A stretch of DNA of 64,000 nt, from positions 248,001 to 312,000 of the forward strand of contig CAJXNP010000003.1 of the NCBI GenBank assembly GCA_913057175.1, in the 5' to 3' direction. A model generated the notes under the pieces. It was not told where the DNA came from. It did no database searches and saw only the letters and a program-made list of their open reading frames with translations. The DNA comes from an uncultured Cytophagales bacterium (GTDB lineage Bacteria; Bacteroidota; Bacteroidia; Cytophagales; Cyclobacteriaceae). A program made the translations under genes and the position numbers. Below, piece by piece: positions 1-9,381 of this stretch (positions within the stretch are counted from its first letter, which is position 1; every line of letters begins with the position of its first letter).

Positions 1-2020
1 AAAGACCAGGAATTACCAGTCCATTTCTTCTATCATTTCCGGACCCGGTTAGTGAACTTGAGCTTTTGCGATTCATGATATTCCCGCCAACGGATAGATT
101 AATATCCCAATTTGCATTTGCCTTTTTGTAGGATGCCAGGAAATCGGTATTTGCTTCCTGGTAGAATATATCCTGAACGGTATAGTTACCATTTGGCATT
201 CTGTCATTGCTAAACGGAACAATCGTTTCCCTGTTCTCATTGTAACTGTCCATTGCCGACCTGACCATCAAAGAAAGATTATCAGTAAAATCATAGGTAA
301 GGGACAGGTTTCCATAAGCCCTGTCACGGTTAAATGAATTACTCATTGCATACGCTATAAAATATGGATTATCACCTCTTGGAGGCTTATTTTGCTGAAT
401 ACCTTCAAGGCCTTCCTCCCAGTAATCTTTCATCAGGTTCACATCTATATATGAAGAGGTGTAAACAGCTTCCAATGGGTTATTTCTTCTATCTCCCGTA
501 CTTGGAATGTCATTTGATTTACTCCTGCTCAGGGTGATATTAGAATTGAAGGTCAGCTTGTCCAAAAGCTTATAGTTAATGCTTGTTTTCAAACTGTTGT
601 TAAACCGATCGCTGTTTGGAATCATTCCCCTCATTGACATATTCGCATAGGAAATCCTAAAATCACCTTTATCGCCACCTCCGGTAATTGCAATATTATT
701 TGTGGATGTTATTCCGGTTTGCATAAAATCCTTCATATTATTTGGGTATGACTTGAGTTCGGTAGGTGAATCGTATCCCCACTGCTCATGAACATTACCA
801 GCATCCAAAGTAGGTCCACCCCAATAGGCAGAACCCTCATCCAATGTAGAATTTCTCCCACCATTGGCATATTTATAATGGAAATCAAGAAGCCTGGTTG
901 GCTTTTCAAACAATGTGCTTGTAGAAACTGATACGCCAAGCTTTTTTGAACCTGAACCCGATTTTGTTGTAATGATAATTACACCATTACCAGCCCTGGT
1001 ACCATATAGCGCTGCAGCACTTGGCCCTTTAAGGACCGTCATGCTGGCGATATCATCCGGGTTAAGATCAGAAATTGCATTACCATAGTCAACCTGGTTT
1101 CCATCTCCATTCTGAGCGACGTTATTTAAACTATTGCTCATTGGCACACCATCAATGACAAATAGTGGCTGGTTATCCGTAGTAAGAGAAGTTGCTCCCC
1201 TGATTATGACACTTGTTGTAGAACCTGCACCACCAGTTTGATTGATCTGTACACCAGAAACTTTACCAGCTAATGAGTTCATAACATTGTCCTGTGAAAC
1301 GACTGTTAACTCGTCGCCATCTACTTCGCCAACAGAATACCCCAAAGATTTGGTTTCCCGCTCTATTCCTAGCGCTGTAATGACAACTTCATCCATTGCG
1401 GTAACATCGGGAGACATAGCCAGATCAATCACTGTTTTGTTCCCAACCTCAACTTCTTCGGTCAAAAAACCCACAGAGCTGAAAACCAATACACTTTCGG
1501 TGCCAAGAGTTTCAATGGCAAATTCCCCATTTACATCTGACACAGTTCCATTTGTAGTACCCTTTTCAACAATGTTCACTCCCGGCAATCCTGTGTTGTC
1601 TTCCGTAGAAGTAATTCTACCGGTGATTCGGGTACTTTGCAGAACACCACCTGTGTTTAATTTAGATTGAACTTCTGTACGTTTCCTGACGACAATATTA
1701 TTATTGACCGCTCTAAATTCTAAGTTTGAATTCTTAGAAATCTCAATTAATAAATCACGTAAATTTTCAGCATTCTCAATTTTAATTTTTTTGTCTAACT
1801 CTGTTTTAATCTCATCTTCATAAATGAAAAAATATTTCGTGTTACTAGATATTTCATCTATTATCTCGATGATTTTACCTTCCTTGATACGCATTTCTAC
1901 TTTGGTATCTTTCAGGTCTCCCAAACTACTTGCAGCAGCATACGCTGAACTGTAAGCAACAATCGCTACTAAGACAACAAAAGGCCTCAATAACAACTTA
2001 ATTTTTGTTCTTAGATCCAT
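1..2020 (-). CDS. SusC/RagA-type TonB-dependent outer membrane receptor with STN domain (3' end cut by window edge)
   Basis: The minus strand is open from an ATG at 2020 to the window edge, about 673 codons, with no stop, so the C-terminal barrel lies outside. Order seen: signal peptide (residues 1-35, ending in an AYAAA-like stretch), an STN-type secretin/TonB short domain at about 45-105, a carboxypeptidase-regulatory-like beta-sandwich at about 120-200 (ITSTEDNTGLPGVNIVE), a plug with the SusC signature SLTTDNQPLFVIDGVPM, then barrel strands. Members of this family import glycan fragments across the outer membrane with TonB energy and a SusD lipoprotein; the SusD would lie to the left of the window. 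The STN domain and the FecR gene just upstream indicate trans-envelope sigma/anti-sigma control. Substrate cannot be read. Confidence 0.93.
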   Translation of the reverse strand, partial: MDLRTKIKLLLRPFVVLVAIVAYSSAYAAASSLGDLKDTKVEMRIKEGKIIEIIDEISSNTKYFFIYEDEIKTELDKKIKIENAENLRDLLIEISKNSNLEFRAVNNNIVVRKRTEVQSKLNTGGVLQSTRITGRITSTEDNTGLPGVNIVEKGTTNGTVSDVNGEFAIETLGTESVLVFSSVGFLTEEVEVGNKTVIDLAMSPDVTAMDEVVITALGIERETKSLGYSVGEVDGDELTVVSQDNVMNSLAGKVSGVQINQTGGAGSTTSVIIRGATSLTTDNQPLFVIDGVPMSNSLNNVAQNGDGNQVDYGNAISDLNPDDIASMTVLKGPSAAALYGTRAGNGVIIITTKSGSGSKKLGVSVSTSTLFEKPTRLLDFHYKYANGGRNSTLDEGSAYWGGPTLDAGNVHEQWGYDSPTELKSYPNNMKDFMQTGITSTNNIAITGGGDKGDFRISYANMSMRGMIPNSDRFNNSLKTSINYKLLDKLTFNSNITLSRSKSNDIPSTGDRRNNPLEAVYTSSYIDVNLMKDYWEEGLEGIQQNKPPRGDNPYFIAYAMSNSFNRDRAYGNLSLTYDFTDNLSLMVRSAMDSYNENRETIVPFSNDRMPNGNYTVQDIFYQEANTDFLASYKKANANWDINLSVGGNIMNRKSSSSLTGSGNDRRNGLVIPGL

Positions 2021-2097
2021 AGCTTTGCATTTAACTTAATTTGAAACATTTGTTTTGTTGGCAAAAATTCTTCTGCGATTCCTCTTTTTCATAATTG

Positions 2098-3120
2098 TCA
2101 GTTTTTTATTATTATAGAATTATCCTTGATCAAGTATTTTGTTTTAGTAGCAAATGTTAATGATTCCAGCACTGATTTCAGATTTTCATTTTGATGCACT
2201 CCAGTAATTTCCTTTTCGTAAATACTATCGTTATCAATAATTATTTCTACTCCGTACCATCTCTCCAACATTTTTTCCACTTCTGCCATTGTGGTTGAAT
2301 TGAAGCGAAGAATTCCCTTTCGCCAGCTCAATTCGTCTTCGGCATTTACAGAAATTATTTTCATTTCATCAGATTCCCGAGAGTAGATCAGTTTTTGATT
2401 GCTGGTTAAAACCACGGGGTTTATCTCTTCATTATTCAACACTACCCTCACTTTTCCTGATTCAACCGTAACGGAAAAATCATCTTCTTCCTGGTATGCC
2501 TTTATGTTGAATGATGTGCCTAATACTTGTACTGTATAATCTTTTACTTTAATGTTGAATGGTCTGGTTTCATCTCGCTCAATATCAAAATAGGCCTCTC
2601 CTGATATTTCAACTTCTCTTTGATTATTTGAGAATTTTTGTGGATAAGAAATACTGCTGGCTGCATTTAAATGAACAAAGCTACCATCCTGCAGCCTCGT
2701 CCTGAACATTTTCCTGCTGGGAGTACGTTTTGTGATTATTTGCTCTTTAACCCCATTGTCACTATACCGATTCTGTTCAACTTTTTGATTTTGGGTGATT
2801 ACATAAAATGCGGAGATTGCCACCCCAATAAATCCAAGTATAACTGCTGCTTTGGGATATGATAGAAAACTATATTTTCTTTTTGTTTGCTTGCGACGTA
2901 CTAATTTCAAATCAGGATTTAAAACATCCCTGGTTTCATCAAGAGGTTCATCGGTCGATTCAATTAAATGGGAATCGAGTTCTTCCATGAACTTTTCTTC
3001 TAAATACTTATCATACCTGGCCCGAATCCTTTCGTCATCCAAGCCATCCAGAAGCAACTCAAATTCTTCTCTCGTAATTTGGTTATTTATCAACTTACCA
3101 AATAATTCCTCCGGATTCAT
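2098..3120 (-). CDS. FecR family anti-sigma regulator
   Basis: 340 residues. A cytoplasmic N-terminal part (1-85) is followed by one membrane helix at about 89-108, a FecR domain at about 135-235 (RTRLQDGSFVHLNAAS, then GEAYFDI and a VQVLGTSFNIKAY-type stretch) and a C-terminal DUF4974 domain at about 268-338. FecR proteins sit in the inner membrane, read the state of an STN-bearing TonB receptor and control a cognate ECF sigma factor. The SusC gene follows 77 bp downstream on the same strand and has the STN domain, so they are a signalling pair. The usual sigma gene directly upstream is absent: the 580 bp before this start hold no ORF on this strand. Confidence 0.92.
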   Translation of the reverse strand: MNPEELFGKLINNQITREEFELLLDGLDDERIRARYDKYLEEKFMEELDSHLIESTDEPLDETRDVLNPDLKLVRRKQTKRKYSFLSYPKAAVILGFIGVAISAFYVITQNQKVEQNRYSDNGVKEQIITKRTPSRKMFRTRLQDGSFVHLNAASSISYPQKFSNNQREVEISGEAYFDIERDETRPFNIKVKDYTVQVLGTSFNIKAYQEEDDFSVTVESGKVRVVLNNEEINPVVLTSNQKLIYSRESDEMKIISVNAEDELSWRKGILRFNSTTMAEVEKMLERWYGVEIIIDNDSIYEKEITGVHQNENLKSVLESLTFATKTKYLIKDNSIIIKN

Positions 3121-3702
3121 ATTCTATTTTTTCAATTACTTTTTACCTAAATACTTGAGTATGAAAATTTAGTACTATTGGAAAAGAAAAATATTTAAGG
3201 CTTTTTTTAAATCCGCGAATAGGTTAACATTAGCATAATACCCATGAATAATATGGATGTGCGTTCCAGTTCATCGCATATTCTTTCTATCATTTTTCCA
3301 TTAGCTTCTTACCCAAAATACCTTCCATATTATTTATCAGAGGAAAATACTAGTCTGTTATTGTAGGATTCTCAGTACATATAAAAGAAATGACTTTTAA
3401 AATAACGTCTGGGGAAGTTCAATTTACACAAGTACAAACTGCGCAAGGCCGAATAAGAAAAAAGACAGATTAACAAATTATTAAGGAGAAATTGGCCATG
3501 ATTTGTCGTTTTTTCACATCCCTGTAAAACTGTATGGTGAGATAAGGGAACTTGAATTGATTCAGAAAATTTATGTAAAAGTCAGACTGATCAGGAAGGA
3601 TAAATTGGGTATGAATACAAATTTCAAATGTAATTGTCATAATTTTGCCAAAATTGCGTTGGCAAGTTTTAAGAAATAGTTAAACAGGTATTTTTTGATG
3701 AT
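3121..3702. other. Intergenic region, no gene seen
   Basis: This AT-rich spacer lies between the divergent FecR gene and the Ig-like protein gene. Both strands are broken by frequent stops. I specifically looked for a sigma factor upstream of fecR and found no region-2 or region-4 motif. Promoters for both flanking genes must lie here, but no convincing Bacteroidota -7/-33 pair could be fixed by eye. Confidence 0.6.
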
Positions 3703-5646
3703 ATGAAAATGTGGGACAGAAACTTATGCAAAGCCATTGTTTTAATGTATGGCCTTATTGTAGGAACAGGTTATTTTACAGATGTACAGGCTCAGAACAA
3801 TGATTCCCTTGATTTACCCTCTTTCGTCATCTTTCCCGAAAAGGTGAATGTATATAGTATTCTTGGGCAGAAACCCTTTGTCAATTCCGATACAGGGTAT
3901 TCCTTCGAAAATATTTCAGAACTTCCAACAGGTTTTGAATTCCATAAGAGTGGGTTACTCGCGTGGTTCCCTACCCCAAAAGAATTTAAGGAACTAAAAA
4001 ACAAATCCGTGACAATCGTTTTCGAAGCTCACGAGACCACGGGTAATTCAACAAAAATGGGAAAAATACTCATTTCTGCCAACGACACAGAGGCTCCAAA
4101 GGAAGAAGCAGAGGTAGCAACGATTGACACCCGGAACATTGATGTAAAGGATACTCTTGATATAAAGCTTCCTCATTTTAACGGGTGGAATGAGAAAAAG
4201 GAAGGGGATTTATTTTCCTTTACGATAGGTGCCAGCGGAGGAACAGGAGGTTATCGGTTTCAGGCAATTACCGAAGATGATATCAATTACACATTTGATA
4301 ATGATGGAACTTTTCAATGGAGTCCGGACTACAGCTACGTTGATGGTAAAGTTACATTGAGAAGCTCCAAGATTACCTTTAAGGTAGAAGACATGAAAGG
4401 GAACAAGGATTCCGTAGTTGTTGATCTTGTCGTTCACAATACCAACCGCCCACCTGTTGTTCACGAGTTACCTACCTTTTATGTACAATGGGACAAAGAG
4501 AATGTTTTCAATTTAAATCTTGAGGGAATCGTTTATGATGAGGATAAGGACCCTATCGTTTTTAAGCCTATACTTTCTGAAATGCCTCAGGGTATGACCC
4601 TCACGAAAGAAGGTGAGGTAAAATGGCGACCTTCTGTGAGCCAGTTTTATCAGTTGCGCGAGCAGCCTCTTAAGCTTAGGTTTACGGTATTGGATGAGCC
4701 GCATGGTCATCAGACAAGCGCCACCGCTCGCTTTGAAGTAACCCAGCAGGATCTCCCCCCTCAGCTAACGATGGTGCCCGCAACGGACATGATTGAAATT
4801 GATGAAAATGAAGCCTTAAATCTTGGCTTTTTCATCAATGATCCCAACGGAATTGAAGATGTTGCAGTATTTAATTTTGTCTCCGACAATGATGAGGTTG
4901 AGACGGGTTCTCTTACTTCTGTTGATCCTATGCAATATGAATTTAAGTGGGTTCCGGATTATTCTTTTGTTCAGGAAAGAGGTGAAAGCGAAGAGTTCCA
5001 GATCACTTTTTATGCCTTTGACAAAGAGAATAACAGAACGGAGAAGCAAATCAGGGTAAAGGTCAATGATGCTGAAAATATAGAAGAAGAGGATCGCAGA
5101 CTATACTTTCAGTACCGAACTGTCCTTGCTACAGCCTTTGAACTTGTGGAACAACTCTCCGAAAAGGAAGATGAATTAAAAAAAGAATATAAGCACGCCA
5201 AAGGAGGAAAGAAAAACAGGGCCATTGCCAATGCATCATTGGGAGCCCTTACCGGACTTTCCCCGATATTCCTCGAAGGGCAGACTCAGAAAGTTACGGT
5301 GGGGATTGGCGGTACCGCTACTGCAACGATTGGCACCCTGGAAGCCAGCAATGTCATTGGAAACCCTCCGGCAGATATCATGCAAAGATGGTCTTATGTA
5401 ACCAGCAAGAAAAATGAGATCCTTTTGTATGGAAACATTTTTGCCGGAAAATACGCCCAAAAGTCAGAGCGAAGAAATAATTCCTTTCAAAATGATCTTA
5501 AAAATCTCACATTTCAAATGAATCTTCAGGACATGACCAAGCTGGAACTGGATGCGAGTTGGCAAGGCACTAAAGATCCCTCAGACCGAAACATAAAAAA
5601 GCTTTTTAAAGATTTTTATCCTGATAAAGAATATGATGTGAATTAG
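3703..5646 (+). CDS. Secreted protein with Ig/cadherin-like repeats and an unknown C-terminal domain
   Basis: 647 residues with a signal peptide (about 1-30, ending VQAQ). Residues 35-460 hold tandem beta-sandwich repeats of the putative-Ig/cadherin type: segments such as GTFQWSPDYSYVDG, GEVKWRPS and YEFKWVPDYSFVQ recur in the pattern 'property, then W-x-P', each followed by a V-x-V strand. From about 465 the protein changes to a charged helical part (EKEDELKKEYKHAKGGKKNR) and an alanine/glycine-rich stretch (ANASLGALTGLSP), then a soluble tail. No catalytic motif was recognised. It stands alone, divergent from fecR and convergent with the DUF1080 gene. It is probably periplasmic or surface-associated; the function is unknown. 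Confidence 0.8.
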   Translation: MKMWDRNLCKAIVLMYGLIVGTGYFTDVQAQNNDSLDLPSFVIFPEKVNVYSILGQKPFVNSDTGYSFENISELPTGFEFHKSGLLAWFPTPKEFKELKNKSVTIVFEAHETTGNSTKMGKILISANDTEAPKEEAEVATIDTRNIDVKDTLDIKLPHFNGWNEKKEGDLFSFTIGASGGTGGYRFQAITEDDINYTFDNDGTFQWSPDYSYVDGKVTLRSSKITFKVEDMKGNKDSVVVDLVVHNTNRPPVVHELPTFYVQWDKENVFNLNLEGIVYDEDKDPIVFKPILSEMPQGMTLTKEGEVKWRPSVSQFYQLREQPLKLRFTVLDEPHGHQTSATARFEVTQQDLPPQLTMVPATDMIEIDENEALNLGFFINDPNGIEDVAVFNFVSDNDEVETGSLTSVDPMQYEFKWVPDYSFVQERGESEEFQITFYAFDKENNRTEKQIRVKVNDAENIEEEDRRLYFQYRTVLATAFELVEQLSEKEDELKKEYKHAKGGKKNRAIANASLGALTGLSPIFLEGQTQKVTVGIGGTATATIGTLEASNVIGNPPADIMQRWSYVTSKKNEILLYGNIFAGKYAQKSERRNNSFQNDLKNLTFQMNLQDMTKLELDASWQGTKDPSDRNIKKLFKDFYPDKEYDVN

Positions 5647-5669
5647 TTTGCCCGTTAATTCACATCATA
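5632..5669. terminator. Hairpin overlapping the stop codon, likely bidirectional terminator
   Basis: A perfect 14-bp inverted repeat (TATGATGTGAATTA at 5632-5645 against TAATTCACATCATA at 5656-5669, 10-base loop) starts inside the last codons of the upstream gene. It lies between two convergent genes, as expected for a shared terminator. There is no long T-run after it. Confidence 0.5.
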
Positions 5670-5775
5670 CCATATTTGATCAATAGAAGAAGCTGAACTT
5701 GAGTTTGTTAGTCAGCCAGACGGTTTTGAGGTCAGAAAAGCCGATTTTAGCTTTTTCAGAAGTCGTATAACTTTA

Positions 5776-7134
5776 CTAGTTGAGCTCCCGGATCTTGATG
5801 CTTCTGTAACTTACCTCATCTCCATGATCCTGGAGCAGGATTGATCCTTCAGACCATCGGCCGAAATTGTCCCATACCTTATATTTGCTATAGGCTACCA
5901 ACGCCTTAAACATTTGAGAAAACCGATCATATTCCACTACCTTCTCATTGTTGAGCCAATGCTCTACTTCGCCATTCTTAGCGACTATCCGAGCCTTATT
6001 CCACTCACCTACCCCCTTAAATTGTTTGTTTCGACCGGGAACAGAAAGGTTTTCAGCGGTTATCAAATCATATAGTGAGCCTACCGTGCGATTACCGTTG
6101 ACGCCTTGTTTAGCATCCGGGTGGTTTTTGTCATCGAGTACCTGAAACTCACAACCGATTGCCGATCCGGTATCTTTATTCAATGAAGGATCCACATAGT
6201 ATTTGATCCCGCTGTTAGCTCCTTCCGTAATCCGAAACTCCAACTCCAATTCAAAATTCGAATACTTATCGGTAGTAACGATGTCACCCGGCCCTGTTGA
6301 TTCGCCACCATCAGTGGCCAAAATTGTCAATTCTCCATTTTCAATCGACCAGCCTGATTCCGGGAAGTCATCCAGTTTGGCGCCTCTCCAGCCCGTTGAA
6401 CTTTTACCATCCCAAAGCAGTCTCCAGCCATTTCTCTTTTCCCATTCGGTCAAGTCATTCTTTAGAAAACTAACCTGTCCGACATCCGGCTCTATGTTAT
6501 TTAAATTAGCTTCAACATCATTTGTCAGAATTCTAACATTCTTCCATTTAACCTGATAACCTTTTTTACTATCATCAATGCTATGCACCTGCAAAGCAAT
6601 CAAACCCTTTGTCAACGCATCATCCACCAGGTAAGCACACATTTGCCCATTGATAAAGGTCCGTATTTCACTGCCAAAACATTCAATTCTAAAGGTATTC
6701 CATTCCCCCATCTTAAAAGCATCTCGAGCTTTCTCATTTATACTTAAAGGGTAGAGCCAACCTCTTAGCTGCTCTTCATATACACCTCCTGAAAACGCCC
6801 GGTCAGAAGGATCAATTTCACATTGATAACCTTTCACAACGCCATTGTCAACATAACTTCGAAACTGGATACCGGAATTAAGGTGATTGGGAAGTAAAAC
6901 ATCAACTTCCAGAATAAAGTCTGTGTATTGCTCACTGCTGCATAAAAAGGTGTTGGGAGTATTGGTGACAGCCGTCCCAACAATAACCCCATCAACCACT
7001 TCATACTTTGCTTTACCACCATTTATCTCCCAGTTTGAAAGATCCCGACCATTAAAAAGGGATTGCCATTGTTGTGCAGAGGCACCAAGATGACAGGTAA
7101 TTCCCAGTATCAAAATTAGACTTCTTAGAATCAT
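5776..7134 (-). CDS. Secreted protein with two DUF1080 (3-keto-disaccharide hydrolase-type) domains
   Basis: 452 residues, signal peptide 1-20 (LGASAQ). Two copies of the concanavalin-like DUF1080 fold follow: domain 1 at about 22-205 (LFNGRDLSNWEINGG, later NSGIQFRS and GYQCEID) and domain 2 at about 235-450 (LLWDGKSSTGWRGA, later NSGIKYYVD and GCEFQVLDD). The matching blocks LF(L)xxGxxLxxW, NSGI-(Q/K)-(F/Y) and G-(Y/C)-(Q/E)-x-(E/Q) show that this is an internal duplication. Some members of the domain family hydrolyse 3-keto-glycosides; others are uncharacterised. No 3-dehydrogenase partner is adjacent, so the substrate is open. The gene stands alone. Confidence 0.85.
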   Translation of the reverse strand: MILRSLILILGITCHLGASAQQWQSLFNGRDLSNWEINGGKAKYEVVDGVIVGTAVTNTPNTFLCSSEQYTDFILEVDVLLPNHLNSGIQFRSYVDNGVVKGYQCEIDPSDRAFSGGVYEEQLRGWLYPLSINEKARDAFKMGEWNTFRIECFGSEIRTFINGQMCAYLVDDALTKGLIALQVHSIDDSKKGYQVKWKNVRILTNDVEANLNNIEPDVGQVSFLKNDLTEWEKRNGWRLLWDGKSSTGWRGAKLDDFPESGWSIENGELTILATDGGESTGPGDIVTTDKYSNFELELEFRITEGANSGIKYYVDPSLNKDTGSAIGCEFQVLDDKNHPDAKQGVNGNRTVGSLYDLITAENLSVPGRNKQFKGVGEWNKARIVAKNGEVEHWLNNEKVVEYDRFSQMFKALVAYSKYKVWDNFGRWSEGSILLQDHGDEVSYRSIKIRELN

Positions 7135-7578
7135 GAGTTTGTTTTTATTAATTTATGATTTTGAATTTTCTACATTATTCTGAATGGAATTTCTCAACCC
7201 AAATTACGGTGCTGAGCTTATATCTAAGCAACAGCCAATATAGCATATTTATATAATCCAAAACAACAGAAATACCAACATCCAATCACTTCCGGTGTCT
7301 GTGCTAAGATTTTATATCGCGGAATTCGATGCCATCTACAAAATAAATTTATGAATTAAAAACTATTATCAATAAAGACAACTGGATTAAAGGAGGCAGA
7401 GAACCCTGGTAGAGAAATTCCGAAAAAATTGAATAGGATTGAAACGATAATGTTGTCCTTCAGGAAATGGGTTCCAATGTAAATTTTAAGATGTTGTCCA
7501 ATTTCAAAAGCAAGGTGTACATTAATATTGTGAAGCAACAAGTGAAAATACCTAACGGTAAATAATTTTCATTTACTT
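7135..7578. other. Intergenic region, no gene seen
   Basis: AT-rich spacer between the DUF1080 gene and dinB, both on the minus strand. The only open stretch (about 60 codons, minus strand) has no start context or recognisable product. No strong hairpin was noticed. Confidence 0.5.
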
Positions 7579-8661
7579 TTAAAACCCTAATTCCAGCTGC
7601 CCCCCTACCTTCTCCTCCTCATCTATAAAATTGGAGAGTGTTAATCCCAGCAAGCGGATGCCTCGCTCGTCTTCGGGAAGTTGATGGAACAACTCGCGAG
7701 CCACTTCCTCTATCAGGTTTTCATCAAAAAACTGGTTGATCAGGGTCTTGCTGCGGGTGATCGTATGAAAGTCAGCATAGCGGAGCTTCAGGGTCAGGGT
7801 TCTGGCCTGTACAGGGATCCGTTTCAGATCGGCAACAAGTAAATCTGCAATCTGCATCAATCTTTCCAGTTGATTTTCTACTCCCAGCACGTCGATGTCA
7901 AAGGTCCGTTCATTTCCGATTGATTTGCGTTTTCGGTTGGCTTTCACCTCGCGGTCGTCGATTCCCCGACAGATCTGGAAATAATAGTGACCCGCTTTTC
8001 CAAAATGTTGGACAAGAGATACCTCATCGTATTTCCTAAGATCCATTCCATTAAAAATTCCCATCCCATGCATTTTTTCCGCTGTTTTCTTCCCGATCCC
8101 AAAGAATTTCTCAATGGCTAAGGTCTCAACAAATACAGGTCCTTTTTTGGGTGTGATGACGTACAGCCCGTCAGGTTTATCCATATCACTGGCTGTCTTT
8201 GCCAGGAATTTATTGTAGGACACCCCTGCAGAAGCGGTCAAACGGGTAGCTTCCTTAATCTTTTCCTTTATTTCTTTGGCGATGGCAGTTGCCGTTTCCA
8301 TCCCTTTTTTATTTTCTGTCACATCCAGGTAAGCCTCGTCGAGCGAGAGCGGCTCCACTTTATCGGTGTACTCATGAAAGATCGCTCTTATCTGCCACGA
8401 AACTTCCTTGTACATTTCAAACCTGGGCTTCACAAAGATGAGATCCGGACAGCGGGATTGTGCGATTTTGGATGGCATGGCAGAGCGCACACCAAATTTC
8501 CTGGCTTCATAGCTGGCAGCAGCGACGACACCACGCTCACGACTTCCTCCGACCGCCACGGGTTTCCCTTTTAATTCGGGATTGTCCCGCTGTTCGATCG
8601 ATGCAAAAAAAGCATCCATATCGATGTGGATGATCTTCCGGATGGGAGCATTATGGGCCAT
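7579..8661 (-). CDS. dinB: DNA polymerase IV (Y-family translesion polymerase)
   Basis: 360 residues, the usual length for this family. Y-family signatures are all present: IHIDMDAFFASIEQ near the start (metal-binding Asp residues), SYEARKFGVRSAMP, and SLDEAYLDVTE with the catalytic Asp-Glu pair at about 103-104. A helix-hairpin-helix region follows at about 180-200 (FFGIGKKTAEKMHGMG), then the little-finger domain. The enzyme copies past DNA lesions without proofreading. The C-terminus GGQLELGF resembles a beta-clamp-binding QLxLGF peptide. The gene is transcribed away from the sigma-factor operon. Start at the ATG giving MAHNAPIRKIIHIDMD. Confidence 0.97.
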   Translation of the reverse strand: MAHNAPIRKIIHIDMDAFFASIEQRDNPELKGKPVAVGGSRERGVVAAASYEARKFGVRSAMPSKIAQSRCPDLIFVKPRFEMYKEVSWQIRAIFHEYTDKVEPLSLDEAYLDVTENKKGMETATAIAKEIKEKIKEATRLTASAGVSYNKFLAKTASDMDKPDGLYVITPKKGPVFVETLAIEKFFGIGKKTAEKMHGMGIFNGMDLRKYDEVSLVQHFGKAGHYYFQICRGIDDREVKANRKRKSIGNERTFDIDVLGVENQLERLMQIADLLVADLKRIPVQARTLTLKLRYADFHTITRSKTLINQFFDENLIEEVARELFHQLPEDERGIRLLGLTLSNFIDEEEKVGGQLELGF

Positions 8662-8782
8662 GATTCAAAATACGTAAATTATCAAAGGAATAGACATTTT
8701 GATATGGATGGAATAAATTCATTTCATTTTAAAACTTTTTTATCAAACCCCTCATCTATAAGTTGAAAGTCGAAAAAAACGG

Positions 8783-9379
8783 ATGACAAAAGTTTTACAG
8801 GAAATAGCTGTGGACCATAGTGACAGTATTATTGAAAAAGCGAAGGCCGGAGATCAAAGGGCCTTTAACAAACTCGTGGGACTGTGGTTCAACCGCATCT
8901 ATAACTTTTGTTTGAAATACTTTGACGATCATGATCTGGCGATGGAAATGACCCAGAAAACGTTCATTGCCATGCACCGCCATCTGCCCGGGATCCGGGA
9001 TAATGACCGATTGAAATACTGGCTCTATAAGGTGGCCCGAAATCATTGCTATGAAGAAGGAAGAAAGAGATCACGCGGAACGTGGCTTTCCCTGTTCCAA
9101 AGCAATGAAGCCCATACGCAACAGGATCCCTATTTCCATCCGGAAAGAAAGATCTATTCAACAGAAAAAAAGCAATGGGTGGGCGAACTGCTGCAAAGAT
9201 TACCCGAAGAACAGCGGACGGTAGTCATCATGAAAGAATTTGAAAACATGAAATTCCGGGAGATTGCTGAAGTGTTGGATGTATCTGAAAACACGGTGAA
9301 ATCCCGGCTGTATTACGGGCTTAAAAGCCTGCGAAAACAAATTGACAATAGTGGATTTAATTACAGGGAAGAAATATAA
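8783..9379 (+). CDS. RNA polymerase sigma factor, ECF (sigma-70) family
   Basis: 198 residues. Sigma region 2 is at about 20-95 (FNKLVGLWFNRIYNFCLKYF, DLAMEMTQKTFIAMHRHLP, then LKYWLYKVARNHCYE). Sigma region 4 is at about 133-187 (LPEEQRTVVIMKEFENMKF and the helix-turn-helix REIAEVLDVSENTVKSRLY). There is no region 3, as is typical of ECF factors. The next gene starts 2 bp downstream and encodes a single-pass membrane protein with a short zinc-free cytosolic domain, which fits an anti-sigma factor. It is not next to the FecR gene at 2098-3120 and probably is not its partner. Confidence 0.95.
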   Translation: MTKVLQEIAVDHSDSIIEKAKAGDQRAFNKLVGLWFNRIYNFCLKYFDDHDLAMEMTQKTFIAMHRHLPGIRDNDRLKYWLYKVARNHCYEEGRKRSRGTWLSLFQSNEAHTQQDPYFHPERKIYSTEKKQWVGELLQRLPEEQRTVVIMKEFENMKFREIAEVLDVSENTVKSRLYYGLKSLRKQIDNSGFNYREEI

Positions 9380-9381
9380 TT

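Noticed and set aside
1242-1670. 142-codon plus-strand frame
   Set aside because: Antisense to the SusC plug domain, which reads through continuously on the minus strand.
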